Below, piece after piece: positions 30,894-39,401 of a DNA stretch of 47,756 nucleotides. How positions within the stretch are numbered: position 1 is the first letter of the stretch; every line of letters starts with the position of its first letter. The position numbers and the translations under genes are program-made. The notes beneath the pieces were generated by a model. It worked only from the letters and a program-made list of their open reading frames with translations, did not search any database and was not told the origin of the DNA. Origin of the DNA: a virus. The DNA is taken from the IMG/VR virus record IMGVR_UViG_3300019360_000018, positions 1 to 47,756 of that record. One strand, given 5' to 3'.

Positions 30894-33452
30894 TCATGAG
30901 CCGGTCCTCCGATCTTGAACGTAAAGCACCGTGGCATTCCACTCCCACGCCTGGCCAGGCTCGAAAGTGAGGCGCATATCAAACGACGGACCGGTCAGGG
31001 GGATCGGCACCAGCTTGCCTGGGAGCGTATCGGCGTCCATGAGGTAGTCGATCGTGCGCGCGTCCAAATCGCGCTGATCGTAGCCGATGCTCACACTCAC
31101 GCCCTCGGGCGCTGTCGCCACGAGGTCGAAGCCGACGAACTGCTTCTCGACGCCGATCAGGCCGAAGTCGAGATGCGGCCATTGAATGATGCCGATGATG
31201 TCCTCGCCGGTGCAGGCTACGGCCACCGTGAATTGAATTCCAAGGTCGATGCCGGGCGTGACGAAATCAAAACCCTCGCGGTCCACGGTCAGGATCGAGT
31301 CGAGTTCCTCGGTGCCTATTACGACCTCGCCGACGACTGAGCCGATCGGTAGCGTGACCGACGCGCCAGTGCCAGTATCGCGATAGGTGAACGCTACGGT
31401 CGTCGGGTTGAAGTTCCTGCGTACCACCAGTACGGACGTTGTCGGCAGGTCCACCGGCGTCACGCCGTCGCCCGCGAACAGGCCTCTGTTCTGCACCGGG
31501 TCCGCCGAGTTCGAGACGGCCCAATACCCGTGAACCGTGACGAGCAGCGACTCCGCATCCTCGTCGGCTATATAGCGCTGGTAGCCGACGCTGAAAAACT
31601 GGTCCGCAGTGTTCCCGGTCTGGTCGATGCTGTCTATCTGGCTGAAAAGCTGCGTGCCGACGATGTACCTGTACACTGTGCTGCCGTCGAACGTGATCGT
31701 CTCCGACACGGGATCGCCGTTTTCGTCCAAGCCATTGATGACGCATTCCAGGTTGCCTGAGCCCGGGCTCAGTGCTTGCAATACCAGCGCGTACACCGGC
31801 GGGTCGAAGTCTGCCGGGTTGCCGCCGTAATTGTCCGGCGAGAAGGTGCCGCCGGAGCACGAGCGTCGGTCGAGGACCCAATTCGCGTCGATTTCCAGTG
31901 TGCCGGTGTCGAGGTCGTCGGGCATGTAAGGGAGGTCCACTTCCACAGGCGGGCAATAGTGATCGTCGTCGATTGTGTTGGGGGCCACGCGCCACACTTT
32001 GCTCGATACCGTGCGCAGAATCAGGTCGTCGCCGTCGAGCGTCCAATCGGTGATCGCTTCGGGGAAAACATACCGGCTCCAAGACATCTGCTTGTTGCCG
32101 TTGATCGTGAGGACGAACGCCTCGTCGCCAAAAAAGAGCCAATACTGGCCGAAAGCGGGGACGTAGAGCGAAAACGGTTCGTATTCGCCGGCGCGCAGCG
32201 CCTCAATCACAAGCGGATCAATCTGTTGGCCGAAGTTGCCGACTTGCAGGTTCGTGCTAGCACCAGCGACGCCGATGTTGCGCACGCCGACAGCCGACAG
32301 GAACACGAGGTCGTTCATGCACGCGAGCACCGTCTTGGGCCACACGCAGCCGATGGGGCCTGCGTCGAGCAGCGCGTGCGTATCCGGGTCCTCGCCAATC
32401 TGCCATATCTGGTAGCCCTGGCTGTTGAACGCGGCCAAGTTGCCCCGATACAAGCCGAGCGCCGTGACGGGCATAGCACCGAAGGTCTGCAAGCCGAACG
32501 GCAGGTAACCGGCGTCTTCCTCGGCGGTCCAATCAAGCGGATTGACCGTTGCCGAGAAGCCGATGATGTCGTCGTCTCCGCAGAACACTTTGCTCGACCC
32601 AATCGCGACGATCGGCGTGTTCGGGCATTTTTCGTCAGTCACGCGGCGCGAGACGGCGGTCCAGATGGCCGTGCCGTCGAGCACCGTGGCGCCAACTTCA
32701 TCGGGCCAGTCGGGCTCGAGGTAGTCGGACACGATGATCGGCGTGGCTTCCCACACGACGCGCGAGCCGTCCACCGCCTCCCATATCACTTCGTTGTCCA
32801 CGACCTGCAAGCCATTGACAGTAGGCCAGATGGGCTCGGTGCCGCCAGAGAAACCAGACGCAGGCTGCACGGCCGTGAACACGAGGCCAGCACCCTCGGC
32901 GGTGTATGAGTAGTCCCAGGTGAATGCGTCGAGGAACAGGTCGTGCGAACCCTGCGTGCGATACGCGAAGCCTGCGACGCGCACGAACGCGGCGCCAGCC
33001 GGAGCGAACGCTTCGACCTCGGACTTGCGCCAATTGCCGGTCGTCGAGCCGGTCGTCTCGACCGTGTTGCCTTGCGAGGAGAAAATCAGAACTTCGTTTT
33101 CGTCCAGCCAATCTAGTTCTACGCGCCCGCCGGTGTAGCTAGTGCGCTTGCGGCGCACCTGGCAGGACATCTTGATGCGCTGGCCGACGCGCACCGGCTG
33201 CACGGTCGTCGAAATGATGCGGCCTTCGGCGGCGCCGGAGCCGGAAAACCGCGCGTATTTCGTGCCCTCGAACGGCGGCTCGCCGCCCACTTCGGAAACG
33301 ATCGACCATCCGGCCTCGGTCGTCCACTGAGTCGCGCCGGATTCAAAGCCTGCGTTCGGGATAGCAGGCGCGAGAACAGCCGGCTGCGTGACCGGGCGCA
33401 CCGTGGAGCCTGGCGAGTAGAAGGTACTAGGCTGCCAAAAAGGGACAGTCAT
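30894..33452 (-). CDS. Tail nozzle-like protein with carbohydrate-binding module (852 aa)
   Basis: Residues about 30-185 resemble a CBM4/9-type jelly roll (NAGFESGATQWTTEAGW...GTKYARFSG...FVRVAGFAYR). Two W-P modules follow (EPIWPTVNGLQVVDNEVIWEAV and EPDWPDEVGATVLDGTAIWTAV in short form). From about 290 on, a beta-propeller-like body (VFCGDDDIIGFSATVNPLDWT, GLYRGNLAAFNSQGYQIWQIG, WPKTVLACMNDLVFLSAVGVRNIG) recalls podovirus nozzle proteins such as P22 gp10. It starts in an ATGA overlap with the 263-residue gene, and the two may form one structural unit. Confidence 0.6.
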   Translation of the reverse strand: MTVPFWQPSTFYSPGSTVRPVTQPAVLAPAIPNAGFESGATQWTTEAGWSIVSEVGGEPPFEGTKYARFSGSGAAEGRIISTTVQPVRVGQRIKMSCQVRRKRTSYTGGRVELDWLDENEVLIFSSQGNTVETTGSTTGNWRKSEVEAFAPAGAAFVRVAGFAYRTQGSHDLFLDAFTWDYSYTAEGAGLVFTAVQPASGFSGGTEPIWPTVNGLQVVDNEVIWEAVDGSRVVWEATPIIVSDYLEPDWPDEVGATVLDGTAIWTAVSRRVTDEKCPNTPIVAIGSSKVFCGDDDIIGFSATVNPLDWTAEEDAGYLPFGLQTFGAMPVTALGLYRGNLAAFNSQGYQIWQIGEDPDTHALLDAGPIGCVWPKTVLACMNDLVFLSAVGVRNIGVAGASTNLQVGNFGQQIDPLVIEALRAGEYEPFSLYVPAFGQYWLFFGDEAFVLTINGNKQMSWSRYVFPEAITDWTLDGDDLILRTVSSKVWRVAPNTIDDDHYCPPVEVDLPYMPDDLDTGTLEIDANWVLDRRSCSGGTFSPDNYGGNPADFDPPVYALVLQALSPGSGNLECVINGLDENGDPVSETITFDGSTVYRYIVGTQLFSQIDSIDQTGNTADQFFSVGYQRYIADEDAESLLVTVHGYWAVSNSADPVQNRGLFAGDGVTPVDLPTTSVLVVRRNFNPTTVAFTYRDTGTGASVTLPIGSVVGEVVIGTEELDSILTVDREGFDFVTPGIDLGIQFTVAVACTGEDIIGIIQWPHLDFGLIGVEKQFVGFDLVATAPEGVSVSIGYDQRDLDARTIDYLMDADTLPGKLVPIPLTGPSFDMRLTFEPGQAWEWNATVLYVQDRRTGS

Positions 33453-34240
33453 CGGAAGCCTCCGCGCTCGTAGCGTTCGCGCAGGCGTTCCTGCGGAATG
33501 TCAGTGCTCGGCGGCTCAGGCGGCGCAGGGTTTTCCGTGACATCGCCGCCGTCGGCGTACTCGATGACCTGCGCGCCTGCTTCGGTCGGCCAAGTCGGCT
33601 CGCTGTCCCCAGAGCGCGGATTCTCGCCGCCAGTCAGCACGCAGGAGTAATAAAAGTCGTTGTACACGGTCGGCTCGATGATGCTCTGCTGGTAGTCGCC
33701 GCCATCGTTGCCATCGTAGCGCGGCACTCCGGCGGCCCAAGCTGGATACGGGTCGCCAGCGCGCGACGCCTGAAACACCAGGCCGTTCGGGATGCTAGGG
33801 CGCACCATCGTGTTCGCGAAGTAGTGCGTGTCCTGCGCCCACACATCGACGACTTGCAGCCAGTAGTGATACGTCTCGCCGTCCTCGAACTCGGCGGCGA
33901 CGTAGAGCGCGCCCATCATTGGCACCGCGAAGTGAATGCGCTCGAGTTCGATCGTGTAGCCGTCCCGCGAGTCGGGATGATGCAGGACGTGCAGCGTGTA
34001 GCCGTCTGGAACATCGACCTGCGTGTGGCAGAAAACGTGCCGGCTGCCGTCGAACGCCACGAGTCCGCGCGTCAGTGGGTCTAGCGTGTCCTCGCGCAAG
34101 GTACCAGGGCGCGCGACGACGGTGCCTGCCACGGTGACGTATCCGTTGAGCAGGTCGTACAAACTGTCGGCCAGCGCACCACCCTTGATGCGCTGTCGGT
34201 TGATCCCTCCCCTCACGACCGTCAGCGGTAGGACTCGCAT
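33449..34240 (-). CDS. Nozzle-associated tail protein (263 aa)
   Basis: The opening LPLTVVRGGINRQRIKGGALADSLYDLLNGYVT resembles the N terminus of podovirus nozzle/stabilisation proteins. A beta-rich middle follows, and the end carries another W-P module (SEPTWPTEAGAQVIEYADGG) related to those in the next protein. It overlaps both neighbours (TAATG and ATGA). I read it as the first part of a nozzle that is one polypeptide in other phages. Confidence 0.6.
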   Translation of the reverse strand: MRVLPLTVVRGGINRQRIKGGALADSLYDLLNGYVTVAGTVVARPGTLREDTLDPLTRGLVAFDGSRHVFCHTQVDVPDGYTLHVLHHPDSRDGYTIELERIHFAVPMMGALYVAAEFEDGETYHYWLQVVDVWAQDTHYFANTMVRPSIPNGLVFQASRAGDPYPAWAAGVPRYDGNDGGDYQQSIIEPTVYNDFYYSCVLTGGENPRSGDSEPTWPTEAGAQVIEYADGGDVTENPAPPEPPSTDIPQERLRERYERGGFR

Positions 34241-34965
34241 TAGTTTTCCAAAGGCAGGAATACCGGCATCGTCTCCGGCGGCAAGTCAACGGTGCCCGGA
34301 ATGTACTGCGCGGTCGTGTGCGTGCCGCTCACGAGGTCACGCAGGTAGTCCGTCGCCTGTGCAGCGACATCCTTGGCATCGGGCTGGCCGTAATGGCCTT
34401 TGCCCTTGGCGAGGGCCCACAGGGTCACCAGTTCGCTGTCGATGGTCGAGATGTCCGTGGCCTGCTCGAAGCGCGCGAGCGCGTGCGCGAGCACCCAAAG
34501 CGTGTAGGCGCCGGCAGGTCCCGGGTAAACCTCGATGCACTGCCGGATGGCGTAGCGCGAGGGTATGCCGGTGTTGGCAACGCTCGTGTAGAAAAATCCG
34601 GGGATGCCGGCGGTCAGCGGCGTGAACGTGCCGTTGAGGTCCTCGACCCACACGCCGGAAATGCGCGACGGATCGAGCGCGATCATGCACGCCGTAGAGC
34701 GCGACGACACCAGGCCGTAGAATCGCTGTCCAGCGACCATCGGCCAGTTGTAGTAGCGCTTCGTGTGCAGCGCGCGGTACTTGTGATAGAGATACTTATG
34801 CGACGACTTGATCCAGTAGTCCACAAGCTGAGTCATGCCCGGCGGCGGGTTGTCCACCTGCGCGGCGTACCCGAGGCCGATGATCACGTCGTTGCGAATG
34901 TCAGCGAGCGTGACGTTACCGTAAGGTTCGCCGGCGCATTCGCAGTTCAGGTTCACATTCGCCAT
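34240..34965 (-). CDS. Head-tail connector / tail adaptor protein (241 aa)
   Basis: Its pattern fits podovirus head-tail adaptors (P22 gp4/T7 gp11 type): a helical N-terminal part with GNVTLADIRNDVIIGLGY and WIKSSHKYLYHKYRALHTKRYYNWPMVAGQRFYGL, beta strands (RISGVWVED), then a helical end with ALARFEQATDIST. It lies between portal-proximal genes and the nozzle. ATG at 34965. Confidence 0.7.
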   Translation of the reverse strand: MANVNLNCECAGEPYGNVTLADIRNDVIIGLGYAAQVDNPPPGMTQLVDYWIKSSHKYLYHKYRALHTKRYYNWPMVAGQRFYGLVSSRSTACMIALDPSRISGVWVEDLNGTFTPLTAGIPGFFYTSVANTGIPSRYAIRQCIEVYPGPAGAYTLWVLAHALARFEQATDISTIDSELVTLWALAKGKGHYGQPDAKDVAAQATDYLRDLVSGTHTTAQYIPGTVDLPPETMPVFLPLEN

Positions 34966-34982
34966 GACTGGCCTCCGCTCCT

Positions 34983-35011
34983 AAAAAGAGGCCGGCGGGT
35001 TTCCCCGCCAG
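34983..35011 (-). terminator. Intrinsic terminator (minus strand)
   Basis: On the minus strand, CTGGCGGG pairs with CCCGCCGG around a GAAA loop and is followed by a T-rich tract (CTCTTTTT). It lies between the 161-residue gene and the connector gene. Genes further on still need expression, so it is probably leaky and reduces their level relative to the capsid. Confidence 0.75.
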
Positions 35012-35062
35012 CCCCCGGCATGCCCGCGCGCCGCAGGAGGGACAGCGCGCCGGCGACCACCA

Positions 35063-35548
35063 TTACGACGCAGGGCTGACCGTGGGCTCGCCCTCCACCA
35101 GCTTGCGGAGGTCGGCCTGCGTCTCGATTCCGAGTTCCGAGTCTGGTATCGAATCGACATCGCCGAACGGCGACTCGAACTCAACGGACAGGACCGGGAC
35201 GACGGGTGGAGGTGCGAGCGCTTCGGCGGCGGCGACAACGGCCGTCTCCTTGACCGCTTCTGCCATCGCCTCTTGCAACTTTTTCAGCCCCATCGAGCCG
35301 TGCCCATACACCGCAGAGACATAGGTCATGTCGCTGCCCTCGGGACCCTTGTAGCGATTGGCGAGGCGGTCGTATTCGGTATCGGCACGAGGGCCGACCT
35401 TCTTGTTGAACACGCGCTTGCCTAGTTCCTGCACGCCGTTATTCCGGTGGGCTGCTGCGAAAACCGGCAGTTCCCACGGGTAAATCCAGACCGGCGTGCT
35501 CATGTGCTCGTCTTTTTCTAGCAGGACTTGGACGTAGAGTACCTTCAT
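35063..35548 (-). CDS. Hypothetical capsid-proximal protein (161 aa)
   Basis: ATG at 35548 follows AGGAGAATTTTC, so the longer start was chosen over an internal Met (35503). The product starts MKVLYVQVLLEKDEHM and has a basic centre (KRVFNKKVGPRADTEYDRLANRYKG) and an Ala/Pro-rich second half. It lies just after the capsid genes between two terminators. Head-completion is possible, but no family is recognised. Confidence 0.6.
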   Translation of the reverse strand: MKVLYVQVLLEKDEHMSTPVWIYPWELPVFAAAHRNNGVQELGKRVFNKKVGPRADTEYDRLANRYKGPEGSDMTYVSAVYGHGSMGLKKLQEAMAEAVKETAVVAAAEALAPPPVVPVLSVEFESPFGDVDSIPDSELGIETQADLRKLVEGEPTVSPAS

Positions 35549-35572
35549 GAAAATTCTCCTGTGTCAGACGTG

Positions 35573-35601
35573 AAAAATCCAGGCGCCTCGCGGCGCCGTG
35601 G
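35573..35601 (-). terminator. Intrinsic terminator after the capsid genes (minus strand)
   Basis: On the minus strand CCA-C-GGCGCC, a GCGA loop, then GGCGCC-TGG form a stem with one bulge, followed by ATTTTT. It stands right after the 79-residue gene, in the place where many podoviruses have a terminator behind the capsid gene. Confidence 0.75.
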
Positions 35602-35606
35602 TTTGA

Positions 35607-35846
35607 TCAGTTGCCGATCAACTGTGCCGAGCCAGCAGCTACCTTGATGTACTGCTTCGTCGGCGTGAGCTTCTGGAACACGTTGGCGACTAGTACGGCA
35701 AGGGTCGTGTAGCCGGAGCCCTCTGAGTCGGACTCCTGCACGGTGGCACCGGCTGCCGAGACGGCCAGGATGGTGTTGTTCGGCGGGAACGGGGCGACTG
35801 CGGCGTTGAGGTCCGTGGCGCTGGTGGAAAGGTTGAGCAGGTTCAT
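35607..35846 (-). CDS. Small capsid-associated protein, possible decoration protein (79 aa)
   Basis: ATG at 35846 follows GGAG. The product is small, polar and beta-rich (VAPFPPNNTILAVSAAGATVQESDSEGSGYTTLAVLVANVFQKLTPTKQYIKV) and lies between the major capsid gene and a terminator, so it is expected to be made in high amount. That setting suits a decoration or cement protein. Confidence 0.55.
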   Translation of the reverse strand: MNLLNLSTSATDLNAAVAPFPPNNTILAVSAAGATVQESDSEGSGYTTLAVLVANVFQKLTPTKQYIKVAAGSAQLIGN

Positions 35847-35878
35847 CGTGTTTCTCCGGGAGTTCGTTTCGGGTCAGG

Positions 35879-35902
35879 CCCCGCCGGCTCCCGCCGGCGG
35901 GG
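35879..35902 (-). other. Perfect 10-bp hairpin between capsid and decoration genes
   Basis: CCCCGCCGGC, a 4-base loop, then GCCGGCGGGG. No T-tract follows, so it is not a simple terminator. It could protect the capsid mRNA from 3' decay or act as a processing site. Confidence 0.7.
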
Positions 35903-35910
35903 TTGCTGGC

Positions 35911-36966
35911 TTAGTAGGCGATCGACAGTACTGCCTGCGCGCGGCGCTTCGAGACGGTCATGGCCGCCTTCGAGGTCAGCGCGAAGTAGTGAACATAGCG
36001 ATCGTACACGCGGGGCGGGCGGCGGCTGATCAGCCAGTGCCCGTTGATCGGCCGCAACTTGATGAACATCGTGTTCAGGAAGTAGCAGCGCGCAGCCCAC
36101 GGCACCGCCGGTGCGTCGAGTTCGTCGAGCACGTCGAATACCGGGTCCCACACGAGTTCGACGCCCTTGAAGTACACGGCAGTCGTGCCCGCGTCCACAG
36201 AGACGCCACCCTTCTCGAGGCCCTTGGCGCCGGTGATCTGACGGTTGATCGTCAGGCCAGAACTGCGCCGGTAGGCGTCGAGGAACAGCCCGCCGCAGAG
36301 CATGAAGTTCGGCTTCGTGCCGCCGTAGCGGGTCGTCTCACGGAAATCGACCTCCATGCGGTCTATCAGGTCGGCCTCGGGGATGTTCTGGTCCGAGACG
36401 TTCCTCCACCAAGTGTTAGTCGCCTGGTTGATCGTACCCACGTCCGAGGAGACGGTCGGGTCCAACTGCACGAGATGGTCGAGGCCAGCGATGTCCGTCG
36501 CCGACGCCGAGCCGTCACGATGCAGCATGATGTCGAAGTTTTCCTCGAAGCCTTCCTTGAGAGCCGCCATGTTCTCGGTGAACAGGTTGGTCAGCGCGAC
36601 CCTCTCCGAGGCGCTCGGCTCGGCAGTCTTTTCGTCGGTGACGACGATGCCGTTCTGCACCAACTCGTCCTCGTCGAGGCCGAAGCCGTCATGGAACGAG
36701 CCGTAGGCGAACTTCGCCTGGTCGATCGTCCGCTTGCGGTTGTAGGTGACCTGACTCGAGCCGAAGTAGCTCTGGAAGTTGCTCGAGTTGCTCTTGCGAA
36801 GCTGCTCGACGACATACTGCTTGCCGCCCGGGTAGCCCTGCTTGCCCTCGATCATCTTTTTCAAAAGCGGCCGATCAGTATTGATCTGGTCGATCGGTGT
36901 GTTTTTCTGGAAAAAGTCGATGGCAAGTTTGCCACCGTAGGAAATCTGTTCTGCGTTGAAAGGCAT
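35911..36966 (-). CDS. Major capsid protein (351 aa)
   Basis: Its size, position after scaffold/portal genes and sequence fit an HK97-fold capsid protein: MPFNAEQISYGGKLAIDFF, then MIEGKQGYPGGKQYVVEQLR, a central IDRMEVDFRETTRYGGTKPNFMLCGGLFLDAYRR (the pattern of a capsid P-domain helix and loop) and the late AAVPWAARCYFLNTMFIKLRPINGHW. It has its own promoter-like sequence and is followed by a hairpin and a terminator, which suits high expression. Confidence 0.8.
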   Translation of the reverse strand: MPFNAEQISYGGKLAIDFFQKNTPIDQINTDRPLLKKMIEGKQGYPGGKQYVVEQLRKSNSSNFQSYFGSSQVTYNRKRTIDQAKFAYGSFHDGFGLDEDELVQNGIVVTDEKTAEPSASERVALTNLFTENMAALKEGFEENFDIMLHRDGSASATDIAGLDHLVQLDPTVSSDVGTINQATNTWWRNVSDQNIPEADLIDRMEVDFRETTRYGGTKPNFMLCGGLFLDAYRRSSGLTINRQITGAKGLEKGGVSVDAGTTAVYFKGVELVWDPVFDVLDELDAPAVPWAARCYFLNTMFIKLRPINGHWLISRRPPRVYDRYVHYFALTSKAAMTVSKRRAQAVLSIAY

Positions 36967-37133
36967 TGGAAGGGTCCTCGCGAAAAAACGGTTTAAGGTC
37001 TTTTCGACTTGAGGGCCTGATTGCCTCTACAGGATATGCGCCCGGAATCGCCGGTCGGAGGGTCGTTTAAAGCACCCCGCGCACTTAGAAGTCGATCGTC
37101 AGGTGTCTTTGTAATCTAACGCTTGGGATATTG
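36967..37133 (-). other. Leader of the capsid gene
   Basis: A 167-base gap, the longest in the head-gene block, that separates the saccharide cassette from the capsid gene. It contains the -10 and spacer of a possible promoter (37109-37137), a TTTAAA stretch and a weak ribosome site (GAGGA). No terminator for the saccharide cassette is seen. Confidence 0.5.
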
Positions 37134-37137
37134 TCAA
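37109..37137 (-). promoter_or_regulatory. Possible capsid promoter (minus strand)
   Basis: TTGACA on the minus strand (37132-37137), overlapping the end of the last saccharide gene, then 17 bases and TTACAA, a poor -10 box. The 11-base TTGACAATATC is found again on the plus strand at 2876-2886. Confidence 0.35.
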
Positions 37138-37934
37138 GTCTTGACCAACTGAACGCGCTCGGCTATCTCAATTTTACATAGTCTGTCGGCCTCGGCCTTG
37201 TTACTCGGCATGACATAACCGGCAGGGATTATGGCAAATTTGTCTCTGGAGTCTTGAAACTCCCGACGCGCCGCGATCCAGTACGTCGGCATTTTTGCAT
37301 AACGTGCCAGGATGACCGGCAACGGACCAGGTGCGAGCGGCCTGTCCGGGTAGTACCGGCCGAAGTGCTCCATGACGAGCCCGGAAATTCCTCGGATCGG
37401 CGCTCCCGGGAGCGCCGCGCGCAACTTCTGTATGCGAGAGTTCCAGTAGCCCGACTTGCGGCCGAGGCTGACGTTCGGTGCCTCTTTGTCGTGCCAGTAG
37501 GTGCCGCCCTGGAAACAATCCATGCCGATCGGCACGATCGGCGAGCAGCCGAGCATGCACGCGAACGCGAGCGCTTGCTGGCCGCTGTTGAATTGCGTGA
37601 GCGGCCAGTCGATCGCGCGGTAGTCGCACCAGAAGTTCGGGCCGACGATCGGCACACCGTAGGGGCGTAGCTCGGACTCCATGTACTCGCGCACGCGGCC
37701 CTTGTCAAGGTAGCCTGGCTGAATACGCAGATGGTCCTTGCACCAGATGTATTCTGGTTTCAGGCGCAGTTTAAACGCATGCACATTCGCCGAGATGATC
37801 ACGGCCTGCGCGACGCCAGGAATTTTCTTGAGGTCAGATGGCGCGCTCGGGCCGCCGCCGACGATCACGGCCAGCTTTCCGTGGTGTCGGTCTATCAGCC
37901 GCGACACCAGCCACTTCAAGCCGCCGTCACTCAT
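37134..37934 (-). CDS. DUF115/Maf-like glycosyltransferase candidate (266 aa)
   Basis: The N terminus has a nucleotide-binding strand-loop (LAVIVGGGPSAPSDLKKIPG, about 21-40) followed by AVIISANVHAFKLRLKPEYIWCKD, the pattern of DUF115/MptE-like domains found in Maf flagellin glycosyltransferases and sialyltransferase-like enzymes. Later motifs are FNSGQQALAFACMLGCSPIVPIGMDC and YWNSRIQKLR. There is no membrane segment. It is the last gene of the saccharide cassette and overlaps the preceding one by 8 bases. It may transfer the finished sugar to protein; this is inferred. Confidence 0.55.
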   Translation of the reverse strand: MSDGGLKWLVSRLIDRHHGKLAVIVGGGPSAPSDLKKIPGVAQAVIISANVHAFKLRLKPEYIWCKDHLRIQPGYLDKGRVREYMESELRPYGVPIVGPNFWCDYRAIDWPLTQFNSGQQALAFACMLGCSPIVPIGMDCFQGGTYWHDKEAPNVSLGRKSGYWNSRIQKLRAALPGAPIRGISGLVMEHFGRYYPDRPLAPGPLPVILARYAKMPTYWIAARREFQDSRDKFAIIPAGYVMPSNKAEADRLCKIEIAERVQLVKT

Positions 37935-38751
37935 AGGCCAGCCACGGCGACATAATGCGCGTTGCCGCGCTAGTCTCGTGGAGTCCGTGCGAGAAAATCA
38001 CGAGGCGAGCATTGGCAGGCTTCGGCACGAGGTTCGGCGTGTCGTACCCGAGTTTGCGATGCCGGGGCGTGAGCATCTGCGCCTGAGTGCGGTGCGAGCG
38101 CGGACGGCGCATCGTCACAATCTGGTGCGCCTTCGGCACCAGCTTGCGGTAGTAATACACGCCGTCGGCCTCGGTCCAGTACGCCTCCCCGTCCTTGTCG
38201 AGGATGTAGGAAATGATCGCCTGATCGCTGCCGTGATACCCGGCGTTGAATGCCTCGGCAATGGCGGCCTCGGGATTCTTGGAGAAAAAGTCCCACACCT
38301 GCCGGCGGGCGCCGGCATTCATCATGAGCAGCGCGCCGCCGAACTGTTGCTGGCGCTTGCCGTTTTCCCGGCCGGAGCGCCAGCCGACGAAATCCTCGGT
38401 GCGATTGAACACCGGGCCGAGGTAGTCAACTGGCTTGAGGTCGATGTCAAGCACGGCGAAGCGCGGGCCCGCAATTTTCTCAAAGCCAGGCGCGAACGAC
38501 GCGAGTTTGCGGTGGCAACCGGGGCCGCGCCGCCATGTGGGATTCTTGAGCGTAGCGAACAGATTGCCGATCGGGACGGCCTTGATTTCGTTGTTGAGCC
38601 CTACTGCGTCGTCAGTTATGCAGACGAAGCGCTGCATCTCTGGGTAGTGCTTTTTCGTGCGTGCGTATAGGATGTTCACATCCTCGGACGTGAATCGCAA
38701 GGGGTAGCCCGCCATCGGGCGCCACTTGTACACGACGATCGTCGGGATCAT
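37927..38751 (-). CDS. GT-A-fold glycosyltransferase-like protein (274 aa)
   Basis: The start is the ATG at 38751, in an ATGA overlap with the previous gene. It has a GT-A type layout: TIVVYKWRP strand, FTSEDVNILYARTKKHYPEMQRFVCITDD, a DxD metal site (FAVLDIDLKPVDY, D102 and D104), and the late QFGGALLMMNAG and YHGSDQAIISYIL, as in GT8-like and capsule transferases. It is probably a nucleotide-sugar transferase; the acceptor is unknown. Confidence 0.65.
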   Translation of the reverse strand: MIPTIVVYKWRPMAGYPLRFTSEDVNILYARTKKHYPEMQRFVCITDDAVGLNNEIKAVPIGNLFATLKNPTWRRGPGCHRKLASFAPGFEKIAGPRFAVLDIDLKPVDYLGPVFNRTEDFVGWRSGRENGKRQQQFGGALLMMNAGARRQVWDFFSKNPEAAIAEAFNAGYHGSDQAIISYILDKDGEAYWTEADGVYYYRKLVPKAHQIVTMRRPRSHRTQAQMLTPRHRKLGYDTPNLVPKPANARLVIFSHGLHETSAATRIMSPWLAYE

Positions 38752-39401
38752 GTGTCCAGCAGCCGCGCGACGAAGGCTCCTCCACTGCCGAAGTCGATTG
38801 TCTGGACGCCGCGCCGCGCCATGCGGTTCGCGAGGCAGGTGGCCGTCGGTCCACACGCCAGGAATGCAATCTGCGGCTTCGCCTGCACGATCGCCTTCTC
38901 GAACAGGTCGATCAGTGCGTAGGCGTTTTCGGACGGGCATTCGATGTGCGTGACCTTGGCCGCACCGTAGGCGAGCATGCGGAGTAGCGACGACTTCGGC
39001 TCACACACGGCGACGACGTGCCGGTCCTTCCACAACTTTTGCAGCCTGCGCGCGAACTTGATCCGGTCGATCCACGGCGCGCTGTCGGGGCGCGAGATGA
39101 ATGCCGAGTAGTACGTCATGTCCTCGGTCAAGTAAGGCATGAAGCGGTCGATGCGTGCGAGCCAGTTGTCGTTTTTCGGCCCGGCGTTCGACAAGCGCGG
39201 TATGCCTACGATGCAGTCGGGATTCGGCCGTGCGACGGTGTTGCGCAGTTCCTTGCCGAGCCTCGCGTTCGCCGGCTCGCGCACATAGCCCTGGCCGACG
39301 ATCAGCTTGAACTCGCCATCGCCGAGGCGCGCGATCGACGAGCCTTTGAGCAAGACATCGACCGTTTCCATTTCCGAGACTACTGCGGGATAGTGGCTCA
39401 T
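38748..39401 (-). CDS. GT-D fold (DUF1792-type) glycosyltransferase (217 aa)
   Basis: The ATG at 39401 was chosen because it overlaps the preceding stop (ATGA). Residues 21-30 (SSIARLGDGE) form the R-x-GDGE signature of the GT-D/DUF1792 family, followed by PDCIVGIPRL, YYSAFISRPDSAPWIDRIKFARRLQKLWKDRHVVAVCE and FLACGPTATCLANRMARRGVQTIDFGSGG. Members of this fold add glucose to protein-linked glycans in streptococcal adhesins. This fits a cytoplasmic protein-glycosylation role. Confidence 0.72.
   Translation of the reverse strand: MSHYPAVVSEMETVDVLLKGSSIARLGDGEFKLIVGQGYVREPANARLGKELRNTVARPNPDCIVGIPRLSNAGPKNDNWLARIDRFMPYLTEDMTYYSAFISRPDSAPWIDRIKFARRLQKLWKDRHVVAVCEPKSSLLRMLAYGAAKVTHIECPSENAYALIDLFEKAIVQAKPQIAFLACGPTATCLANRMARRGVQTIDFGSGGAFVARLLDT

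Noticed and set aside
31776-32909. 377-codon plus-strand frame opposite the nozzle gene
   Set aside because: Shadow of the minus-strand gene, rich in Arg/Val/Ala without motifs.
35743-36996. 417-codon plus-strand frame opposite the capsid gene
   Set aside because: Antisense shadow; the minus strand holds a coherent capsid protein with a ribosome site and terminators.
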